Shown here one piece after another: positions 24,193 to 32,465 of a stretch of 64,000 nucleotides of DNA. The stretch lies in the NCBI GenBank assembly GCA_037045645.1, contig JBAOIH010000003.1, positions 124,001 through 188,000 of the forward strand, in the 5' to 3' direction. Position 1 is the first letter of the stretch, and every line of letters starts with the position of its first letter. A model generated the notes under the pieces. The model saw only the letters and a program-made list of their open reading frames with translations. It had not been told where the DNA came from and searched no databases. Position numbers and translations under genes: made by a program. This DNA comes from Nocardioides sp. GTDB taxonomy: Bacteria > Actinomycetota > Actinomycetes > Propionibacteriales > Nocardioidaceae.

Positions 24193-25224
24193 CAGTTGCC
24201 GTCGATCGCCTTCACGACCTTGGGCAGTACGTCGCTGATGATCACCGGGATCGACAGCGGCGTCGGGTTGGTGGAGGCCGAGGCGAGTTGCTTGTCGCTC
24301 TCGAAGTAGGCGTTGCCCGACTTCACGGCCGGGATCTGGCCGAGCAGTCTGTCGGAGGTGATCGTCTCGACGTCGGCCTCGTTCTCCACCCAGGTGAAGA
24401 ACACGTCGGACGTCAACTCGTTGGCCCGCTCGGCGGAGACCATCCCGTAGAACTGCCCGTCCTCGACGATCCCGTCGACCGATTCGGCGTCCTCAAGCCC
24501 GAAGTCGTCCCACAGCGCGACGCGCGGGTCCTCCTCGGAATAGATCCCGATCTGCGAGAGGTCGGTGGGCGTGAGGTAGCCGTAGATCAGCTCCTTGTCC
24601 TCGAGCTGGGGGTTGTCTGACTTGGCCTGGTCGATCTGTGCCTCGACCTGGTCCTCCAGCGTCTCTGCCTGCTCTTCACGGCCGAGCGCCTCGCCCACCA
24701 TCTCCAGCGAGTCCTGCCAGTCGGTCACCCAGGGGTGCTCGGGGAACGCGACGACCTTGGTGAACTTCGAGAAGCTTGTCATAGTCGGCCTGCGTGAGCC
24801 CGGAGTTGGTGGCGAGTACGACGTCCGGCTCGAGCTTGGCGATCTCGTCGATCGGCAGGCCGTCGGTGTCGTCATAACGTACGGGCGCCTCGCCGCCGAT
24901 CTCCTCCAGTTTGGCGTCGAACCAGTCGCTGGACCCGTCGGCGTTGCCACCCCAGGTGATCTTGGTGGCACCGACGGGGACGACTCCGAGGGCGAGCACG
25001 TGATCCTGGTCGGTCCAGCCGACCGTGGCCACGCGTACGGGCTCCTCCTCGATCGTGGTCGCGCCGAAGGCGTGCTCGATCGTGACCGGGAACGCGTTGG
25101 CTTCGGCCTTCGTGGTGGTCGTGGCGCCGGGGGTGCCGTCCGTGGCGTCGGTCGAGCCGGTGCTGCACGCCGTGGCGCCGAGGAGCAGGAGGGACGCGGT
25201 GAGCGTCTTGAAGGTGCGATTCAT
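24192..25224 (-). pseudogene. Iron-siderophore substrate-binding lipoprotein with a one-base insertion
   Basis: Periplasmic-binding-type lipoprotein (FepB/FecB fold) that captures ferric siderophores. It has a signal peptide with lipobox LLLGATAC. The first domain (ATTIEEEPVRVATVGW, then LEPDVVLATNSGLTQADYDKL) is in one frame. The second (FTKVVAFPEHPWVTDWQDSLEMV to the C-terminal ISDVLPKVVKAIDGN, the latter at 24.2 kb) is in another. Removing one base at the AAGCTT at 24772-24777 gives a continuous YDKLSKFTKVV join. Its stop overlaps the permease start (TGATG). It is the first gene of the operon, behind a candidate iron box. It may be intact in reality. Confidence 0.85.
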
Positions 25225-25239
25225 CAGCCGAACTTTCGT

Positions 25240-25259
25240 CTTAGGGTTCCCTAACTAAG
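25240..25259 (-). promoter_or_regulatory. Candidate DtxR/IdeR iron box
   Basis: The 20-bp sequence CTTAGTTAGGGAACCCTAAG on the minus strand, 16-35 bp upstream of the binding-protein start. It has inverted CTTAG/CTAAG ends and resembles the DtxR/IdeR consensus TTAGGTTAGGCTAACCTAA with one fewer base. Position at the head of a siderophore operon fits iron repression. Confidence 0.55.
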
Positions 25260-25371
25260 CCGACCCTAACAACACTCGGGTGGATATTCGCAAGTCGGGC
25301 GTTTGGTTATTCGGTTTCGCGGGGATCGGCCCCTGCCACGGCCACCGGCCCCGCGTCGGGGCTACCCCGGC

Positions 25372-25420
25372 CCGACTAGACACCCGCTTTGTCCGCTCGA
25401 CCCCGCCTGCGGCGGGTAAG
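25372..25420. repeat. Intergenic palindromic repeat, family 2, partial copy 2
   Basis: The lead segment (CCGACTAGACACCCG, then TTTGTCCGCTCGACC) matches the start of the family-2 repeats, followed by a different small hairpin (CCCCGCC-TGC-GGCGGG). It lies between divergent starts (siderophore operon and dcd), so it cannot be a terminator here. Confidence 0.6.
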
Positions 25421-25428
25421 TTGTCGCC

Positions 25429-26004
25429 GTGCTGCTCTCCGACCGCGACATCCTCGCCGAGCTCGACGCCGGCCGCATCGTGCTGGATCCCTGGGACGAC
25501 GAGATGCTGCAGCCGTCGTCGGTGGACGTCCGCCTCGACCGCTTCTTCCGCGTCTTCGAGAACCACCGCTATCCGCACATCGACCCCGCGGTCGACCAGT
25601 CGGACCTGACCCGCGAGGTCGAGCCCGAGGGCGACGAGCCGTTCATCCTGCACCCGGGCGAGTTCGTCCTCGGCTCCACGTTCGAGGTCATCACACTGCC
25701 CGACGACCTGGCCGCGCGCGTCGAAGGCAAGTCGTCGCTCGGCCGTCTCGGCCTGCTCACCCACGCCACCGCCGGCTTCGTCGACCCGGGCTTCTCCGGG
25801 CACGTCACGCTCGAGCTTGCCAACGTCGCAACCCTGCCGATCAAGCTCTATCCGGGCATGAAGATCGGCCAGTTCTGCTTCTTCAAATTGTCGTCGCCGT
25901 CGCAGAATCCATACGGCTCCGCGAAATATGGCTCGCGCTATCAGGGCCAGCGTGGCCCGACGCCGTCGCGGTCGTTCCAGAGCTTCCACCGCACCGGCAT
26001 CTGA
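25429..26004 (+). CDS. dcd: dCTP deaminase
   Basis: Nucleotide-pool enzyme of 191 residues that deaminates dCTP; actinobacterial members often also cleave the product to dUMP. Family motifs are QPSSVDVRLDRFF near residue 30, the HPGEFVLGST and EGKSSLGRLGL core, catalytic Glu in HVTLELAN and the C-terminal SRYQGQRGPTPSR. The start is GTG at 25429. The next gene starts within the stop codon (TGATG). Whether it makes dUTP or dUMP cannot be told from the motifs alone. Confidence 0.96.
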   Translation: MLLSDRDILAELDAGRIVLDPWDDEMLQPSSVDVRLDRFFRVFENHRYPHIDPAVDQSDLTREVEPEGDEPFILHPGEFVLGSTFEVITLPDDLAARVEGKSSLGRLGLLTHATAGFVDPGFSGHVTLELANVATLPIKLYPGMKIGQFCFFKLSSPSQNPYGSAKYGSRYQGQRGPTPSRSFQSFHRTGI

Positions 26005-26768
26005 TGGCGTACCAACGCTTTGTCGCCTTGGGCGACTCCTTCACCGAGGGCGTCGGCGACCCGGATCCCCAGCGCCCCAATGGCGTACGCGGTTGGGCCG
26101 ACCGGGTTGCCGAGACGATGGCGCAGCACGACCCCGATTTCACGTACGCCAATCTCGCGATCCGCGGTCGCAAGCTGCCTCAGATCATCGAGGAGCAGAT
26201 CGAACCTGCCATCGCGATGAAGCCGGATCTGATCACCATCCACGGCGGAGGCAACGACATTCTGCGCCCGCGCATCGACGTCGACGCACTGGCTCGCTCG
26301 TACGACGACGCGATCGCGAGACTGCGTACGACCGGTGCCCACGTGGTGATGTTCACCGTCTTCGACCCAGGCCCGGGTGGGATCTACGGACCCATCCGGG
26401 GTCGCTTCGCGCTGTTCAACGAGTTCGTCCGCGAGATCGCGGATTCGCGGGGCGTGACTCTGGTCGACATGTGGCGGATGCGCGACGAGGACGTGGCCGA
26501 GGTCTTCGACGAGGACCGGATGCACCTCAATGCCGCGGGTCACCGCCACATCGCCCACGCCGTACTCCAGGCCCTGGATCTCCCCCACGAGCCCGAGCAC
26601 GCCGAACGCCACAAGCTTCCGGTCCTCGGTCGGCGCGAACGTTGGCGGGCCAACGCCCAGTGGAGTCGCGAATACCTCGGCCCCTGGATCCACCGCCGCG
26701 TCACCGGCCGATCCAGCGGCGACGGCCTGCCGCCCAAGCACCCGACCCTCACCCGCCCCCAGCGTTGA
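26004..26768 (+). CDS. Cytoplasmic SGNH/GDSL-family hydrolase
   Basis: SGNH hydrolase of 254 residues without a signal peptide. Block I is ALGDSFTEGVGD with the nucleophile Ser near residue 12, Gly and Asn of blocks II/III are in IRGRKLPQI and HGGGNDILRP, and the Asp/His pair is in EDRMHLNAAGHRHIA. The C-terminal region (WSREYLGPWIHRR, then TGRSSGDG) is conserved in actinobacterial members of this type. It overlaps the dcd stop by one base and is probably co-transcribed with it. An esterase or acyltransferase role is likely but the substrate is unknown. Confidence 0.88.
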   Translation: MAYQRFVALGDSFTEGVGDPDPQRPNGVRGWADRVAETMAQHDPDFTYANLAIRGRKLPQIIEEQIEPAIAMKPDLITIHGGGNDILRPRIDVDALARSYDDAIARLRTTGAHVVMFTVFDPGPGGIYGPIRGRFALFNEFVREIADSRGVTLVDMWRMRDEDVAEVFDEDRMHLNAAGHRHIAHAVLQALDLPHEPEHAERHKLPVLGRRERWRANAQWSREYLGPWIHRRVTGRSSGDGLPPKHPTLTRPQR

Positions 26769-26841
26769 CCGCGGATTCCGGGGCGTTGAGCCGCGGACGA
26801 GTCCTGGTTGCTACCATTCCGGCTGCCGGTCTCACCGGTAT

Positions 26842-26917
26842 GCGGATGTAGCTCAGTTGGTAGAGCGCGACCTTCCCAAGGTCGATGTCGCGAGTTCGAG
26901 TCTCGTCATCCGCTCCA
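26842..26917 (+). tRNA. tRNA-Gly(CCC)
   Basis: A complete cloverleaf: acceptor GCGGATG pairs with CATCCGC, the D arm is GCTC...GAGC, the anticodon stem CGACC/GGTCG encloses loop TTCCCAA with anticodon CCC, the T arm is CGAGTTCGAGTCTCG, and CCA is encoded. It is the left boundary of the prophage remnant, so it was probably the integration site. Confidence 0.95.
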
Positions 26918-27011
26918 CGGTCAAACTCCAGGTCAGAGACGGTTTCCCGCCTTCTGTCGGAAGTGCCACGTACCCTTTCCAACACGGGGAACGGCTAAGA
27001 ATCGGGCGTAC

Positions 27012-27266
27012 GGTGTGCGCAAGATCGTCGAGAACAAGGGCAAAGACGGCACCATCACTCACCCACGCGTTGACTGGCTCGACCAACGCCGTGCCGGATC
27101 GCCAGGTGCAACGACCACCTTCGCCACCTGATTCGACCGGTACCTTCAGGGGCTCACTGACGTCACTCCGGGCACGCTGGGCGACTACGAGTCCCTGCAG
27201 CGCCGCTACTACAGCGACCTCAACTCGCTACCGCTGGCGTCCATCACCAATGACCGCGTGCGCACT
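27012..27266 (+). pseudogene. Phage-type tyrosine integrase N-terminal fragment
   Basis: Readable remnant of an integrase core-binding (SAM-like) domain. One frame gives PRVDWLDQRRAGS, then TTTFAT and a TGA at 27129-27131. The same frame continues FDRYLQGLTDVTPGTLGDYE, then SLQRRYYSDLN and LPLASITNDRV. The pattern of a short domain ending in (L)PLxxIT is characteristic of phage integrases. The catalytic domain with the R-H-R-Y residues is missing, so this is a dead fragment. Its position about 95 bp after the tRNA is where an integrase of a tRNA-inserted element is expected. Confidence 0.6.
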
Positions 27267-27427
27267 CACCGGCGCCGAGAACTGCGCGCTATGTGTGGCG
27301 GCCTCCACTCAGTGTTACCGCGTGGGCGTCCTCTCCCCGATGCAGCCAGGTTGCGACTGCTCGGTCGCACCAATCCTCGGTGACATCGACCCCCGGCGAG
27401 GTCCTCAACGCCGAACTCTTCGAACAG

Positions 27428-27979
27428 ATGCATTACGAGGTGGGCGACAAGTTCGGCGACGCCAACCGCGCGGGTCGCGCCGTGACGATGCCAGACGGCC
27501 AGGTCGTGGACCACCAGGACATCCTGATCCGCGACCACGGCGAACTCGGACCCATGCTCACGTGGCGTCGACACAAGGCAACTGGCCCCAGGGGGAAACT
27601 GCAGCCCGTCGAGGACCTCCCACTCTTCAAGGTGCCAACCCCGACCACGTGGCCTGCCGATATTGACGCAATCTCCCCTGAGCGCTGGTCCTACATTCTG
27701 CACGGCACAAGTCGCGGCAAGGGGGGCCACTCGCATCTCGCCCCGCACTACGCATACGGCCCCGGCGAGAGAGCGGACCACACCTACTTTGACGGTGACC
27801 CACGAGACGTCATGTCCGCGGTAGCTCACACCCTTCAAGCGCCTGGCGTGGCACAGGGACACCGCACATGGCGGCACCACAGGCTGTGGCGCCGGCGCCT
27901 GATCCGAGTGGTGATCATCGAACGGGGCGGCAGTCGATACGTCCTGACGGCCTACCCGCTCAATGGCCCAGCAGTATGA
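27428..27979 (+). CDS. EndoU-like toxin domain, probably the cut-off C terminus of a MuF-type phage toxin
   Basis: Open frame from 27293, with the first usable ATG at 27428 (about 183 residues). The C-terminal 100 residues fit a bacterial EndoU RNase domain: YILHGTSRGKGGHSH with candidate catalytic His residues, a following charged region, then RVVIIERGGSRYVLTAYPLNG, the typical closing strand. No signal peptide or start-proximal ribosome site was found, and the N-terminal part has no recognised domain. An immunity-like gene begins 13 bp downstream and a phage scaffold fragment follows, as in MuF polymorphic-toxin loci. Expression and activity are uncertain because the locus is degraded. Confidence 0.6.
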   Translation: MHYEVGDKFGDANRAGRAVTMPDGQVVDHQDILIRDHGELGPMLTWRRHKATGPRGKLQPVEDLPLFKVPTPTTWPADIDAISPERWSYILHGTSRGKGGHSHLAPHYAYGPGERADHTYFDGDPRDVMSAVAHTLQAPGVAQGHRTWRHHRLWRRRLIRVVIIERGGSRYVLTAYPLNGPAV

Positions 27980-27991
27980 TGTCGAGCATGG

Positions 27992-28243
27992 ATGAATACG
28001 CACTCGCGGAAGCTTCTGATCGAGCTGACCTTCGCCGTGCGAACCGTTGAACAGCGTGGGTGGAGTCGGGAATTCGTTGACGTGGGCGAGCCAGATCTCG
28101 CGATCAAACTGGGAATCGAAGACGCCATCCTCCACGGACTCACGCTTCCAGCAGACTTCGTGACTGCAGCCCAGGAACTTTGTGATCCAGCGATTGTCGA
28201 GGTAATCAATGACTTGCTGCGATCTCAGCCAGTCCTGACTTAG
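27992..28243 (+). CDS. Small MafI-like immunity protein candidate
   Basis: Protein of 83 residues beginning 13 bp after the EndoU stop. Its core FVDVGEPDLAIKLGIEDAILHG, then LPADFVTAAQEL, matches the layout of MafI-type immunity proteins: a G/AGE-x-xLA helix start followed by short helices. A second protein of the same layout and nearly the same length lies at 28851. An ATG 4 bp upstream in another frame gives only a 20-residue peptide. The pairing with the toxin domain is by position and size; there is no direct proof of neutralisation. Confidence 0.55.
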   Translation: MNTHSRKLLIELTFAVRTVEQRGWSREFVDVGEPDLAIKLGIEDAILHGLTLPADFVTAAQELCDPAIVEVINDLLRSQPVLT

Positions 28244-28399
28244 TTTTGGCTCAAGGTCCGCAACACCCCGTCAATGGCGGGGTGTTCGTCATTTCTCTCA
28301 CCTCTTCCCGACCTTCCTTTGTTCTCGATGGTCGGGCGGCACCCGCACGACAAACGGCCGTAGCGGTCGACCCTTCGCACCCGAAACGGGAGGAACTCA

Positions 28400-28837
28400 A
28401 TGACCGACGAAGCGCCGGACACCAGCAACAACAGCAACCCGATCACGCTGCCTGACGATCACCCCCTGGTGAAGACCCTGGCCGCGCAGAAGGACCAGGT
28501 CGCCAAGCTCAAGGCCGCCATCACCCCGGCCGAGCAACTCACCGCGTTGCAGGACAAGGCGAAGCGGTTCGACGAGCACGACGCCCGGGCCGAACAGCTC
28601 AAGGTGCGTGACGAAGTGGCCAGGGCCAAGGGGTTGACCGCGTCCCTGCTGCGCGGGTCCTCCAAGGAGGACTTCGAAGCCCACGCTGACGAGTTGATCG
28701 CGGCCGGGCTCCAGCCCGCCATCGGCCCCACCTGCGGGACCGGCAGGGCAACACCGGCACGCAGGTGTCGACCAGCGTGGAACTGTCGCCCGACGAGGTC
28801 GCCCCAACGTCAAGCGCCCCCCGTGGCGGCATCCTGA
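28400..28837 (+). pseudogene. Phage scaffold-like protein, frameshifted near its C terminus
   Basis: The ATG at 28400 follows a strong GGGAGGA site. The first 105 residues are acidic and helical (LAAQKDQVAKLKAAITPAEQ) and close with KGLTASLLRGSSKEDFEAHA, the pattern at the end of actinophage scaffolding proteins. After about 28,715 the frame becomes Arg/Pro-rich junk, while another frame reads DRQGNTGTQVSTSVELSPDE, which suits a scaffold C terminus. A single indel between about 28,715 and 28,735 would repair it. No AGCT word is at this site, unlike the other frameshifts in the window. No capsid gene follows. Confidence 0.55.
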
Positions 28838-28850
28838 GGAGAATCGCCAC

Positions 28851-29108
28851 ATGGATGAGCACGCGCTCGCCACTCAGTGTGTGGCTATTGCTCGCCGACA
28901 CCTCCGTTCCGACGAATTGGCGTTTGTCCGGAGTTACCTCGAGGCCGGTGTGGATTACGCCGCAGCGGAGTTCGTGGTTGCGCAAGGCGTTCCGCTGCCG
29001 CCAGATCTTGTTGACGCCATCCGAGACACGTGGATCACAGGCAAACAGGACATCGTCGCCCAGGTGTTTGTCACCACGCTGGCCAAGGCGTATCCACCCT
29101 CTGCCTGA
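28851..29108 (+). CDS. Second small MafI-like protein, paralogue of the 27,992 gene
   Basis: Protein of 85 residues from an ATG after GAGGAGA. FVRSYLEAGVDYAAAEFVVA, then VPLPPDLVDAIRDT, aligns without gaps with FVDVGEPDLAIKLGIEDAIL and LTLPADFVTAAQEL of the upstream small gene, with 18 residues before the alignable core in each. This makes it a diverged paralogue and a second immunity candidate. It follows the scaffold fragment rather than a toxin, so it may be an orphan left after loss of a toxin. Function is inferred only. Confidence 0.5.
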   Translation: MDEHALATQCVAIARRHLRSDELAFVRSYLEAGVDYAAAEFVVAQGVPLPPDLVDAIRDTWITGKQDIVAQVFVTTLAKAYPPSA

Positions 29109-29139
29109 CCCAGCCAGGTCGTCTTCTCAGGAGACACCT

Positions 29140-29244
29140 GTGCCCACCAAGCCCCGCCAGCTGATCCTCGAACCGAACCGCCGTACGACGGTCAACGCGA
29201 AGAGAGGGCGCAGCACCTCCGGTCGGCCCGGCTCACCACTGTGA
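29140..29244 (+). CDS. Tiny ORF at the right edge of the prophage remnant
   Basis: GTG-started frame of 34 codons (MPTKPRQLILEPNRR at the start) with a plausible CAGGAGA site 5 bp upstream. The product is basic and matches nothing I recognise. It could be the start of a truncated phage head or tail gene. Its ribosome site is the only support. Confidence 0.25.
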   Translation: MPTKPRQLILEPNRRTTVNAKRGRSTSGRPGSPL

Positions 29245-29323
29245 CGGATGTGAAAGTTGCGCCTGAAGTGAAAAGAGCGCACCCTGGGGTGTCCGATTCC
29301 TTCCCCATCGGCGAGGTTCCCGC

Positions 29324-30676
29324 ATGTCTTCTGGCCACGCGCCATCACCGCTCGACCCCACGCACGCGCCCCAAAGTGGTCCGAAGCACCCGTTTCGCAA
29401 TCGCGCCGTCCTGATCGGGCTCGGCGCGCTCCTCCTGCTGCTGGCGATCACGCCATTCCTTCCCAAGGGCGGCAACGACGAAGGCAGCCTCGAGCAAGCG
29501 GGCAACCGGCCGCGACCCGCCAACGCAACCGGGTACGGCGCGATCAGCACGCAGATGCAGGCCGAGATCGACCGAGTCGTCGGCGAGGGCGAAGCGCAGG
29601 GCGAGATCAACGCGCGTACGGCCGCCAAGATGCTGCCTGCTGATCTGGTCGCCCGCACCACACGCTGTGCCGACTTCGAGGGCTTGCGTTATTGCCTCGG
29701 CACCGGTTGGACCAGTCAGACCCAAGCACAGGTCCAGGCACGTACGACCATCGCAGCCCGCGAGATCGCCGCGCGCGGCAAGGGTCAGCCGGAGACCACC
29801 GGCGACCTCGACCCACTCGCCGAAGCCGCCCGGGTTGCTGCCGCTCCCGCCGAGCAGCGCGCTGCGCAAGACCGCGCCGAACTCACCCAGGCCGCTCGCT
29901 CGGTCGCCAAGGTCTGGCTGCTGCGCCACGAGATCCTCGGCGAGCGCCTGCCCAAGGGTTTCCTAGACCGCCACCCCGAGGCTCGCGAGACCGCAGGTGC
30001 CCGCCTGGCCGCCGGCACCACCAGCCCGAGCGTGAGCCCGAGCGCCACGACCACCGCCGCCGTGACCGCCACCGCGACACCCACCACCATCACCAAGACC
30101 AAACCCGACTATCCGCTGCGCGACAAGGTGCTGAAGAACGACCAGGTAGCCGAGCAGGAGACCACCTATTGGTGCGGCCCGACCTCGATGCAGATGATCG
30201 CCTGGGGGTGGAAGCAGGTGGACAAGGGCCAGGCGCACTGGGCCGACAGGATCGGCACCACCCGCAGCGGCTCGTCGATCACCGACATCGTCAGCGTGAT
30301 CAACCGCCATACGGGCTGGGACAAGCCGGAGTACGCCGGCCCGTACGTCACGCTCGACATCTCCGACTTCACCTATGACGAGTGGATGCTGCTGATCATG
30401 CGGCACATCACCGACTACCGCGCACCCGTCCTGCTCCACCCGGTGCTGCGCAAGGAGTACTACCCCTACCTCGACGACGACGCCAGCGGCCATTTCCAGG
30501 TCGGGCGCGGCTACCGGCAGCGCGAGGGCAAGACCGAGAAACTCGGCTACTTCGAGCCGTGGAATCAGCAGCGCTTCGACCCGTCCGAGCCGTTCATCGA
30601 GCGGGTCCAATGGCGCAACGCGTACAAGAGTTACCGTGCCAACCTGGCCCACTTCCAGCACAACATCGGGGTGTGA
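29324..30676 (+). CDS. Membrane-anchored C39-like (papain-fold) peptidase
   Basis: Protein of 450 residues with one N-terminal membrane helix (AVLIGLGALLLLLAITPFLP), a long Ala/Glu-rich helical region, a Ser/Thr-rich linker (about 225-260) and a C-terminal C39-like cysteine-peptidase domain. The nucleophile Cys is in TTYWCGPTSMQM near residue 283, the catalytic His in ASGHFQVGRGY and the third residue in YFEPWNQQRF. The domain is therefore extracellular. The next gene is a lipoprotein 1 bp downstream, so the two are probably co-expressed. The substrate is not apparent, and no bacteriocin transporter is attached. Confidence 0.8.
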   Translation: MSSGHAPSPLDPTHAPQSGPKHPFRNRAVLIGLGALLLLLAITPFLPKGGNDEGSLEQAGNRPRPANATGYGAISTQMQAEIDRVVGEGEAQGEINARTAAKMLPADLVARTTRCADFEGLRYCLGTGWTSQTQAQVQARTTIAAREIAARGKGQPETTGDLDPLAEAARVAAAPAEQRAAQDRAELTQAARSVAKVWLLRHEILGERLPKGFLDRHPEARETAGARLAAGTTSPSVSPSATTTAAVTATATPTTITKTKPDYPLRDKVLKNDQVAEQETTYWCGPTSMQMIAWGWKQVDKGQAHWADRIGTTRSGSSITDIVSVINRHTGWDKPEYAGPYVTLDISDFTYDEWMLLIMRHITDYRAPVLLHPVLRKEYYPYLDDDASGHFQVGRGYRQREGKTEKLGYFEPWNQQRFDPSEPFIERVQWRNAYKSYRANLAHFQHNIGV

Positions 30677-30677
30677 G

Positions 30678-31808
30678 ATGAAGAAGTCGTACGCCGCACT
30701 GCTCCTGGTGGCCACGCTCGGATTCGCGGGTTGCGGCACCGACGAGCCCGAGCCCACGGACCCGAGCACGAGTTCGGCGCCGACCGAGTCCACGCCCACC
30801 ACCGAGACCACGACGCCGACGACTCAGCCCACCGAGCCGACGACCGACGCCACCACCGGAGCCGGCGCCGATCCCACCCTGGCACTGCTGCAGTGGCAAG
30901 ACACCGGTGTCGACGTCAAGCAGCGCGTCACCAAGAGCGGCCCTTGGACGCTGACGGTCGACGAGGAGGGCAGTCTGGCCACCCTGGACGGTCCCGAGCC
31001 GCGTACGTTCGCCGGCACGAAGCGCTACCGCATCAAGGAGGGCCTGCTCTCCACCGACGGCACCAACCACTACGCGGTGGTCGTGCTCACCGACACCCTT
31101 GAGGAGAAGCCAGCCGAGGCGACCATCGTTGACCTGGCGAGCGGCACCGTCTCCAAGATCACCGCGAAGTCGGATCTGGCTCCGGCCTCTGGTGGCGACT
31201 GGGATCTCTCGGGCTCGACGCTGGCCTACCCCACCGTCCAGGACGGCGCGTACTGTCTGGCCACGGCCGATCTCCAAGGCAGCGAACCCGGCGTCGCCTG
31301 GTGCGCCGGTGAGCGGCACGGCTTCAACAACATCCGCGTCACCCCAACCGGCACTGCGCTGATGGAGTTCGACGACTCACGTCCCTCGTGTCGCCAGGTG
31401 GGAATGATCGGCGACGACTTCACCGCCATCGACGGTCCGACGAAGTGCAAGGCCTGGGAGTTCGTGCCGTTCGAGTCGCTCAACGTCTGGAGTGAGATCC
31501 CCAAGGACAACGAGATGGATGCAGCCCGCGTCTATGCCAACGGCGCCGACTCGTCGTACGACCTCGGACCAGGGACCTCCGGCACCCTCACCTACTGCGC
31601 CGGTGCCGCCTATTGGGTACGCGACCCGCAGGGCTCCGACCAACCGGCCCGACTGATGCGCTTCACGGATGCCGCCGGTTTCGAGATCGTGTACGAGTCC
31701 CAATCCCGCGGCAACGCCTTCCTCAGCGCCCCACGCTGTGGAGGCGACACGATCACACTGACGTCCTTTGGTGACCAAGGTGACGTGCAGGTTTTCGCCA
31801 CCCTGTGA
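30678..31808 (+). CDS. Predicted lipoprotein with Thr/Pro-rich linker
   Basis: Lipoprotein of 376 residues starting with MKKSYAALLLVATLGFAGC, where the final Cys is the lipidation site. A disordered Thr/Pro/Glu region (about 20-68) links it to a beta-rich C-terminal domain that may be propeller-like (WTLTVDEEGSLATLDG, WDLSGSTLAYPTVQ). Six or more cysteines suggest disulfides. It begins one base after the C39-like peptidase stop, so it may be a partner or substrate-binding accessory of that enzyme, which is inference from spacing only. Confidence 0.75.
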   Translation: MKKSYAALLLVATLGFAGCGTDEPEPTDPSTSSAPTESTPTTETTTPTTQPTEPTTDATTGAGADPTLALLQWQDTGVDVKQRVTKSGPWTLTVDEEGSLATLDGPEPRTFAGTKRYRIKEGLLSTDGTNHYAVVVLTDTLEEKPAEATIVDLASGTVSKITAKSDLAPASGGDWDLSGSTLAYPTVQDGAYCLATADLQGSEPGVAWCAGERHGFNNIRVTPTGTALMEFDDSRPSCRQVGMIGDDFTAIDGPTKCKAWEFVPFESLNVWSEIPKDNEMDAARVYANGADSSYDLGPGTSGTLTYCAGAAYWVRDPQGSDQPARLMRFTDAAGFEIVYESQSRGNAFLSAPRCGGDTITLTSFGDQGDVQVFATL

Positions 31809-31832
31809 CAGTTCCTGCGTAGGCTCACGGGC

Positions 31833-32465
31833 GTGACCTTCACCGGCTTCCCCACCGCCGCCCTCGACTTCTATGACGACCTCGAGGTCGACAACTCCAA
31901 GACCTTCTGGGAGGCACACAAGGCGACCTACACGGAGGCCGTCGCGGCCCCCATGAAGGCGCTGACCGCTGAACTGGCCCCCGAATTCGGTCAAGCAAAG
32001 ATCTTCCGGCCCTACCGCGACGTGCGCTTCGCCAAGGACAAGACGCCGTACAAGACCCATCAGGGAGCCTTCGTCGGCATCGGTCCGGCCACCGGATACT
32101 ACGTCGAGTTGTCGGCACAAGGCGTACGCGTGGGTGCGGGCTTCTACGAGGCGACCGGACCGAGGCTGCTCGCGATCCGCGAGGCGATCAACGACGACAA
32201 GACCGGACCGGAGTTGGAGGCACTGGTCACCGGATTCGCCGAAGACGGCTGGGAGATCGGCGGCGAGCAACTCAAGACAGCCCCCCGAGGCTTCGACAAG
32301 GACGCACCACGGCTGGACCTGTTGCGCCGCAAGCAACTCTTCGTCGGCAGGCCGTACGGCTTCGAGGCCGACGCGATCGGCGCCGGGGTGGTCGAGCGCG
32401 TCCGTGGGGACTGGCGGGCACTGCGCCCGCTGGTCGAGTGGATCGCGAGGCACGGCGATGAGTAA
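31833..32465 (+). CDS. DUF2461 (TIGR02453) family protein
   Basis: Protein of 210 residues starting at GTG 31833. Family signature segments are FYDDLEVDNSKTFWEAHK at the start, FRPYRDVRFAKDKTPYKTH near residue 50, YVELSAQGVRVGAGFYE and the C-terminal LFVGRPYGF. DUF2461 is widespread in bacteria with no settled biochemical function. Its stop overlaps the following GNAT gene by 8 bp, so the two are coupled. Confidence 0.93.
   Translation: MTFTGFPTAALDFYDDLEVDNSKTFWEAHKATYTEAVAAPMKALTAELAPEFGQAKIFRPYRDVRFAKDKTPYKTHQGAFVGIGPATGYYVELSAQGVRVGAGFYEATGPRLLAIREAINDDKTGPELEALVTGFAEDGWEIGGEQLKTAPRGFDKDAPRLDLLRRKQLFVGRPYGFEADAIGAGVVERVRGDWRALRPLVEWIARHGDE

Larger units (their letters stand above)
26918..29250 (+). 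mobile_element. Degraded prophage next to tRNA-Gly
   Basis: About 2.3 kb with weaker coding signals than the rest of the window. In order it holds an integrase fragment with an in-frame stop, an EndoU toxin domain, an immunity-like gene, a phage scaffold-like fragment with a frameshift, a second immunity-like gene and a tiny ORF. All run forward. Portal, capsid and tail genes are absent. The toxin-immunity-scaffold order matches phage head modules in which a MuF-domain protein carries a C-terminal toxin. No duplicated tRNA 3' end was seen on the right side, so that boundary (about 29,250) is an estimate. Confidence 0.7.

Noticed and set aside
28246..28455. Short open frame upstream of the scaffold fragment.
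   Set aside because: It overlaps the well-supported ATG and ribosome site at 28400 and has no protein-like features.
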